The notes under the pieces: generated by a model
The model's input: the letters and a program-made list of their open reading frames with translations, nothing else
Databases searched by the model: none
Told to the model about the DNA's origin: nothing
NCBI RefSeq assembly: GCF_000972385.1
Contig: NZ_JXTE01000057.1
Location: forward strand, 1 to 62,301
From: Streptomyces sp. WM6386
GTDB lineage: Bacteria; Actinomycetota; Actinomycetes; Streptomycetales; Streptomycetaceae
Direction: 5' to 3'
DNA: 62,301 bases
Made by a program: the position numbers and the translations under genes
In this document: positions 58,159-62,301 of the stretch, one piece after another
How positions within the stretch are numbered: position 1 is the first letter of the stretch
Layout of the letters: the number at the start of each line of letters is the position of its first letter

Positions 58159-59379
58159 ATGTCCGACTCCCCGGCGGTGCGCCGTGTGCTCGCCGTCATT
58201 CCCGCTCGCGGTGGCTCCAAGGGTGTGCCCGCCAAGAACCTTGCCTCCGTCGGTGGTGTGCCGCTCGTGGCGCGGGCCGTCCGTGAGTGCCGGGCAACGC
58301 GCCTGGTGACCGACGTCGTCGTCTCCACCGACGACCAGGCCATCGCCGCCGCGGCCCGTGAGGCCGGTGCAGAGGTCGTGTTGCGGCCCGCCGCGATCGC
58401 GGGGGACACGGCGACCTCCGAGGCCGCGGTGCTGCACGCGATGGACACCCATGAGGCGCTGCACGGAGCGGCGGTCGACGTGGTGGTGTTCGTGCAGTGC
58501 ACCAGCCCGTTCCTGGTCCGCGAGGACATCGACGGGGTGGCGGGCGAGGTCGTCGAGAACGGCGCCGACACGGCCGTCACCGTCGCCCCCTTCCACGGCT
58601 TCATCTGGCGCGACGAGGTCGACTCCGCCGAGGAGCCCGGCGGTTACGGCGTCAACCACGACAAGTCCTACCGCCCCCGCCGCCAGGACCGCCCCCAGGA
58701 CCTCCTGGAGACCGGCGCCGCCTACGCGATGGACGCGGCCGGCTTCCGCAAGCACCAGCACCGCTTCTTCGGCCGCACGGAGCTCGTACGCACCGATCCC
58801 GCGCGCGTGCTGGAGATCGACGACCCGCACGACCTCGCCAGGGCCCGGGCGCTCGCGCCCCTCTTCGACGCCGACCGCCCCGGCGCCCTGCCCAGCTACG
58901 ACGACATCGACGCCGTAGTCCTCGACTTCGACGGCACCCAGACCGATGACCGGGTGCTGATCGACGCCGATGGAAAGGAGTTCGTCTCCGTGCACCGCGG
59001 GGACGGTCTCGGCATCGCGGCCCTGCGCAACAGCGGCCTGAACATGCTGATCCTCTCCACGGAGCAGAACCCGGTCGTCGCCGCCCGGGCCCGGAAGCTC
59101 AGGCTCCCGGTCCTGCACGGCATCGACCGGAAGGACCTCGCACTCAAGCAGTGGTGCGAGGAGCAGGGCATCGCGCCCGAGCGCGTGCTCTACGTCGGCA
59201 ACGACGTCAACGACCTCCCGTGCTTCGCCCTCGTGGGCTGGCCCGTGGCGGTCGCGAGCGCCCACGACGTGGTACGCGGCGCCGCCCGTGCGGTCACCAC
59301 CGTCCCCGGTGGCGACGGCGCGATCCGAGAGATCGCCAGCTGGATCCTCGGCCCCTCTCTCGACTCCCTCACCAAGTAA
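58159..59379 (+). CDS. neuA: CMP-nonulosonic acid synthetase fused to a KdsC-like HAD phosphatase
   Basis: The 406-residue protein has an N-terminal cytidylyltransferase (CTP loop IPARGGSKGVPAKNL at about residues 14-28, then FVQCTSPFLVREDID and RTDPARVLEIDDPHDL). From about residue 245 there is a C-terminal HAD phosphatase of the KdsC type (DFDGTQTDD at about 256-264, LSTEQNPVVAARARKL, GNDVNDLPCF at about 347-356). It should activate a nine-carbon keto acid as its CMP ester. The phosphatase part keeps the nucleophile Asp and the GND acid loop, so it is probably active on the 9-phosphate. The domain order matches animal CMP-sialate synthetases. It lies 14 bases before neuB. Confidence 0.9.
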   Translation: MSDSPAVRRVLAVIPARGGSKGVPAKNLASVGGVPLVARAVRECRATRLVTDVVVSTDDQAIAAAAREAGAEVVLRPAAIAGDTATSEAAVLHAMDTHEALHGAAVDVVVFVQCTSPFLVREDIDGVAGEVVENGADTAVTVAPFHGFIWRDEVDSAEEPGGYGVNHDKSYRPRRQDRPQDLLETGAAYAMDAAGFRKHQHRFFGRTELVRTDPARVLEIDDPHDLARARALAPLFDADRPGALPSYDDIDAVVLDFDGTQTDDRVLIDADGKEFVSVHRGDGLGIAALRNSGLNMLILSTEQNPVVAARARKLRLPVLHGIDRKDLALKQWCEEQGIAPERVLYVGNDVNDLPCFALVGWPVAVASAHDVVRGAARAVTTVPGGDGAIREIASWILGPSLDSLTK

Positions 59380-59393
59380 GGAACTTGCCTGCC

Positions 59394-60335
59394 ATGAGCA
59401 CCAACTCCCGCCTCCGCTCCTTCGGTTCCGAGCGTCTCGCCGGCCCCGGTCAGCCCGTCTACATCTGCGGCGAGATCGGCATCAACCACAACGGTGAGCT
59501 GGAGAACGCCTTCAAGCTCATCGACGTGGCCGCCGAAGCCGGCTGCGACGCCGTGAAGTTCCAGAAGCGCACCCCCGAGATCTGCACCCCGCGCGACCAG
59601 TGGGACATCGAGCGCGACACCCCCTGGGGCCGGATGACCTACATCGACTACCGCCACCGCGTGGAGTTCGGCGAGGACGAGTACCGCCAGATCGACGAGT
59701 ACTGCAAGAGCAAGAACATCGCCTGGTTCGCCTCCCCGTGGGACACCGAGGCCGTCGCCTTCCTGGAGAAGTTCGACGTGCCGGCCCACAAGGTGGCCTC
59801 GGCCTCCCTGACGGACGACGAGCTCCTGCGCGAGCTGCGCGCCACCGGCCGCACGGTCATCCTCTCCTCCGGCATGTCCACTCCGAAGCAGATCCGCCAC
59901 GCGGTCGAGGTCCTCGGCTCGGACAACATCCTGCTCTGCCACGCCACGTCGACGTACCCGGCGAAGGCCGAGGAGCTCAACCTGCGCGTCATCAACACCC
60001 TGCAGGAGGAGTACCCGAACGTCCCGATCGGCTACTCCGGCCACGAGACGGGCCTGCAGACCACCCTCGCGGCGGTCGCCCTCGGCGCCACCTTCATCGA
60101 GCGCCACATCACCCTCGACCGCGCGATGTGGGGCTCCGACCAGGCCGCCTCCGTCGAGCCCCAGGGCCTGACCCGCCTGGTCCGTGACATCCGCACCATC
60201 GAGGCCTCCCTCGGCGACGGCGTCAAGAAGGTCTACGACTCCGAGCTCGGCCCGATGAAGAAGCTGCGCCGTGTCTCGGGCGTCGTCGCCGAGGCGGAGA
60301 TCGCCGCCGCCGCGGGCGAGCCGGTCTCGGTCTGA
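59394..60335 (+). CDS. neuB: Nonulosonic acid synthase (NeuB-like), lacking the C-terminal SAF domain
   Basis: The 313-residue TIM-barrel enzyme condenses a C6 sugar (ManNAc, Man or the 6-phosphate) with phosphoenolpyruvate. The family motifs are present: ICGEIGINHNGELENAFKLID, AGCDAVKFQKR, LSSGMSTPKQI, LLCHATSTYPAK, GYSGHETGLQ and FIERHITLDR. Typical NeuB proteins have about 340-350 residues with an antifreeze-like SAF domain that lies over the partner active site; here the chain stops soon after the barrel. The ATG start has a GTAAGGAACTTG site upstream. It is coupled in an operon with neuA. Confidence 0.92.
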   Translation: MSTNSRLRSFGSERLAGPGQPVYICGEIGINHNGELENAFKLIDVAAEAGCDAVKFQKRTPEICTPRDQWDIERDTPWGRMTYIDYRHRVEFGEDEYRQIDEYCKSKNIAWFASPWDTEAVAFLEKFDVPAHKVASASLTDDELLRELRATGRTVILSSGMSTPKQIRHAVEVLGSDNILLCHATSTYPAKAEELNLRVINTLQEEYPNVPIGYSGHETGLQTTLAAVALGATFIERHITLDRAMWGSDQAASVEPQGLTRLVRDIRTIEASLGDGVKKVYDSELGPMKKLRRVSGVVAEAEIAAAAGEPVSV

Positions 60336-60360
60336 GGCTGAAGTTCCGAGGCTGAAGTTC
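60334..60360. repeat. 14-bp tandem repeat after neuB
   Basis: GAGGCTGAAGTTC occurs at 60334-60346 and 60348-60360 and is partly continued by TGAGTTGAAT. It fills the gap between neuB and the next gene. The first copy overlaps the neuB stop codon. Confidence 0.6.
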
Positions 60361-60394
60361 TGAGTTGAATCACTTAGGGGACGGTCGTACGTCG

Positions 60395-61465
60395 ATGAGC
60401 CGCCGCGCCGGATCAGCCGGCAGCAACTCCACTCTCGCGTTCGTCGAGAGCCCGGTACAGCTCCTGAACGTGCTGGAGTGGGCGCACGCCCACGCACCCG
60501 GCGCGGGGCTCACCCTCGTCGTGCTGTCCCCGACCGACCCCATGACCCGCGGCCAGCTCCGCCGGATGGCCGAGCTGGCCCGCGACGAGGGTCACGCGGT
60601 CCGCTGGGAGGAGGCCCGGGGCGGCCCCGCGGCCCCGTTCCAGACCATCGGGGGCCTGGCGGGCACGCTCCGCAAGGCGGACCGGGTCGTCCTCGGCGAC
60701 CCGTTCTCCCGCTACGTACAACTGCTGCTGACGATCACGCGCGCGGCCGAACTGGTCGTCGTCGACGACGGCACGGCCACGATGGAGTTCGTGGCCCAAC
60801 TCGCCCGTGGGGAAAGGCTGGTCCGCTGGCACCGCAAGGGCGGCCGCCCGGGCCCCCGGGACCTGATCTTCGCTCCGGTGTCGGCCTCGGCCCGCAAGCG
60901 GCTGACCCCGAGCGAGCGCCGGCGGGTGCAGATCTTCTCGTCGATGCCGATGGAGGAGACCCCGGCGGGGGTGACGGTCTCGGCCAACACCTTCGCCTGG
61001 ACCCGCGCCCGCTTCGGCCCGCCCCGCATCACCAAGGGCGCCGACATGGTGGGCACCTCGCTGGTGGAGACGGGCGTGGTGGACGGCGAGCGGTACCTGG
61101 AGGCGGTCCGCACCCTGGCCAAGGCCCACGGCACCACCCGCTACTTCGCCCACCGCCGCGAGAGCACGGACAAACTCCACCGCTTGGCGGTCGAGACCGG
61201 TCTGGAGATAGTCCGCCCGGACCTCCCCCTGGAACTGATCGCCCGCCGGGGCCCGATCGGCCGCACCATCCTGAGTTTTCCCTCGACGGTCGTCCACACC
61301 CTTCCCCTGGCCCTGGTCGGCACCGACGTGCGGGTCTCGGTCTGCGACATCGACCCGAGCTGGCTCACGGAGAACGCCTCACCCCGGGCACAGGGCTTCC
61401 TGTCGGGGGTGACGGGGACGGCCCGGGATGTGCATCGGCTGTCGTCGGTGGTCGCGGCGGTGTGA
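60395..61465 (+). CDS. Putative glycosyltransferase of the nonulosonic acid cluster (GT52/polysialyltransferase-like)
   Basis: The 356-residue protein begins TLAFVESPVQLLNVLEWAHA, the pattern with which GT52 and related CMP-sialic acid-using GT-B enzymes begin, and contains VVVDDGTATMEFVAQLARG and a C-terminal VCDIDPSWLTENASPRAQG. It is the last gene of the neuA-neuB group (59 bases after neuB), which supports a role in transferring the CMP-activated acid to the polymer. No membrane segment. ATG 60395 was chosen; TTG 60365 is possible. The family assignment is tentative. Confidence 0.68.
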   Translation: MSRRAGSAGSNSTLAFVESPVQLLNVLEWAHAHAPGAGLTLVVLSPTDPMTRGQLRRMAELARDEGHAVRWEEARGGPAAPFQTIGGLAGTLRKADRVVLGDPFSRYVQLLLTITRAAELVVVDDGTATMEFVAQLARGERLVRWHRKGGRPGPRDLIFAPVSASARKRLTPSERRRVQIFSSMPMEETPAGVTVSANTFAWTRARFGPPRITKGADMVGTSLVETGVVDGERYLEAVRTLAKAHGTTRYFAHRRESTDKLHRLAVETGLEIVRPDLPLELIARRGPIGRTILSFPSTVVHTLPLALVGTDVRVSVCDIDPSWLTENASPRAQGFLSGVTGTARDVHRLSSVVAAV

Positions 61466-61487
61466 GGGCGGGGCGTCTGCGGCGGAC

Positions 61488-62168
61488 CTACCCGTCCTTG
61501 CGCGCCAGGAGAAAGGCGCGCGGGCGCACCTCGCCCTCCTGCGGCTCTCGCAGCACCCGGGTGTGCAGGCGCAGGCCCGCCTTGCCGAGCTGCTCGGCCA
61601 CGGCGTCCGGGTCGCGCCAGTAGTAGTCGAGCGAGATCTCGTGTCCGAAGCGCTCGGTCAGGTGCAGGTGTTCGGCGCCCTCCTGCGACCCGGCCTGGAA
61701 GGCGAGGAGCACGTATCCGCCGGGCACCAGGACCCGCCGGAACTCGGCGAGCGTCGCGGGCAGGTGCTCGTCCGGGACGTGGATGATCGAGTACAGGGCG
61801 GTGATCCCGCCCAGCGTGGCGTCCGGCAGATCCAGGGACGTCATCGAACCCACATGAAACCGCAGGCCGGGATGGTTCCGCCGGGCCAGCTCCACCATCC
61901 GGGGCGAGACGTCGACACCGAAGACGGACAGGCCGAGCGTGTGCAGATGGGCCGTGACATGTCCGGGACCACTGCCGAGGTCGGCCACGGGGGCGGGGGT
62001 GCCACTCGCCCGCACGAGCTCGGCGTAGGCACCGAAAAAAGCACGCTCCACGGTGAGGGCGGCGAGGCCGTCCACGGGAAACTGCTTGTCGTAGGCGTCA
62101 GTGATCGTGTCGTACGAGGTTCGGGTGGCCTGTATGAAGGGCGGCGGGCCGGGGTTCGCGGGGGTCAC
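61488..62168 (-). CDS. Class I SAM-dependent methyltransferase
   Basis: The 226-residue methyltransferase has a textbook SAM core (VADLGSGPGHVTAHLHTLG, VFGVDVSPRMVELAR, VGSMTSLDLPD, RVLVPGGYVLLAFQAG). It is a Methyltransf_11/25 type of small-molecule methylase whose substrate cannot be predicted. It is convergent with the putative glycosyltransferase gene (22-base gap) and may lie outside the polymer locus. GTG start. From 62169 to the end of the window I see no gene; the edge has a run of nine to ten G (about 62290-62299). Confidence 0.87.
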   Translation of the reverse strand: MTPANPGPPPFIQATRTSYDTITDAYDKQFPVDGLAALTVERAFFGAYAELVRASGTPAPVADLGSGPGHVTAHLHTLGLSVFGVDVSPRMVELARRNHPGLRFHVGSMTSLDLPDATLGGITALYSIIHVPDEHLPATLAEFRRVLVPGGYVLLAFQAGSQEGAEHLHLTERFGHEISLDYYWRDPDAVAEQLGKAGLRLHTRVLREPQEGEVRPRAFLLARKDG

Positions 62169-62301
62169 GGGGGCACCCTAGACGGTGAACATCGGTAGCG
62201 GCGTGGACGGTTGGACGGGTTGGTACAAGCCACCCGCTTCTCGGCGGCGCCGTGCTTCCGCGAGCCGGCGGCCCGGCGGCCCGGTGGGCGGGGGGGGGAG
62301 G

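Noticed and set aside
62282..62301. G-rich run at the right edge as a G-quadruplex
   Set aside because: It is a single homopolymer at the very end of the window; without the following sequence I cannot separate a real motif from an edge or assembly effect.

Overview
The window reads as chromosomal DNA of a Streptomyces or close relative. GC is very high with strong third-position GC bias, GTG and TTG starts are common, and no TTA codon was noticed in the genes I checked. There are several ECF sigma/anti-sigma pairs, many secreted proteins, and one short GC-rich repeat dispersed in four copies. From memory, the gene order (trpS, a large block, sdhCDAB, a secreted hexosaminidase, tandem ECF sigma factors, a mutase, a nonulosonic-acid cluster) resembles the SCO4830s to SCO4880s of S. 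coelicolor; I could not check this. There are about 60 genes and no gene-free stretch longer than 300 bases. I see no tRNA, rRNA, CRISPR array, phage gene or transposase.

Layout. 0-4.5 kb: an ECF sigma/anti-sigma/exported-protein set diverging from trpS and a 2H phosphoesterase. 4.5-8.4 kb: a complete-looking decaprenyl-phospho-arabinose type set (dprE2, dprE1, a PAP2 phosphatase and a UbiA-type phosphoribosyltransferase) around an AT-rich divergent promoter region. 8.5-20.5 kb: envelope and regulatory genes (BrkB-like protein, D-Ala-D-Ala carboxypeptidase, metallophosphoesterase, orphan peptide-binding protein, two-component system, MMPL exporter with its TetR neighbour). 20.6-23.2 kb: small unknown genes, including a beta-grasp protein ending in Gly-Gly followed by a truncated ORF, then a secreted jelly-roll protein and a Uma2 nuclease. 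23.3-26.7 kb: succinate dehydrogenase sdhCDAB. 26.9-37.2 kb: an UraD-like protein with an altered active site, a GH20 hexosaminidase, several DUF proteins, and a large PGRP amidase flanked by two paralogous small proteins. 37.3-41 kb: two adjacent ECF sigma/anti-sigma-like pairs that look like a tandem duplication. 41-46.6 kb: L,D-transpeptidase, acyl-CoA mutase large subunit, LysE exporter, and a flavin monooxygenase/TetR pair with two matching 15-bp operators.

46.6-61.5 kb is the most interesting part: a surface glycopolymer locus built on nonulosonic acid (sialic acid or Kdn) chemistry. It holds NeuB-like and NeuA-like enzymes, the latter fused to a KdsC-like HAD phosphatase. It also has a GT29 sialyltransferase-motif protein, a GT8-TPR-pyruvyltransferase fusion, a polysialyltransferase-family protein, a GT2, two further putative glycosyltransferases, an acyltransferase and methyltransferases. 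I infer a pathway of the type sugar-6-phosphate + PEP to nonulosonate-9-phosphate (NeuB), dephosphorylation and CMP activation (NeuA-HAD), then assembly and decoration into a wall polymer. Kdn-containing teichulosonic acids are known from Streptomyces walls, so this is the likely product.
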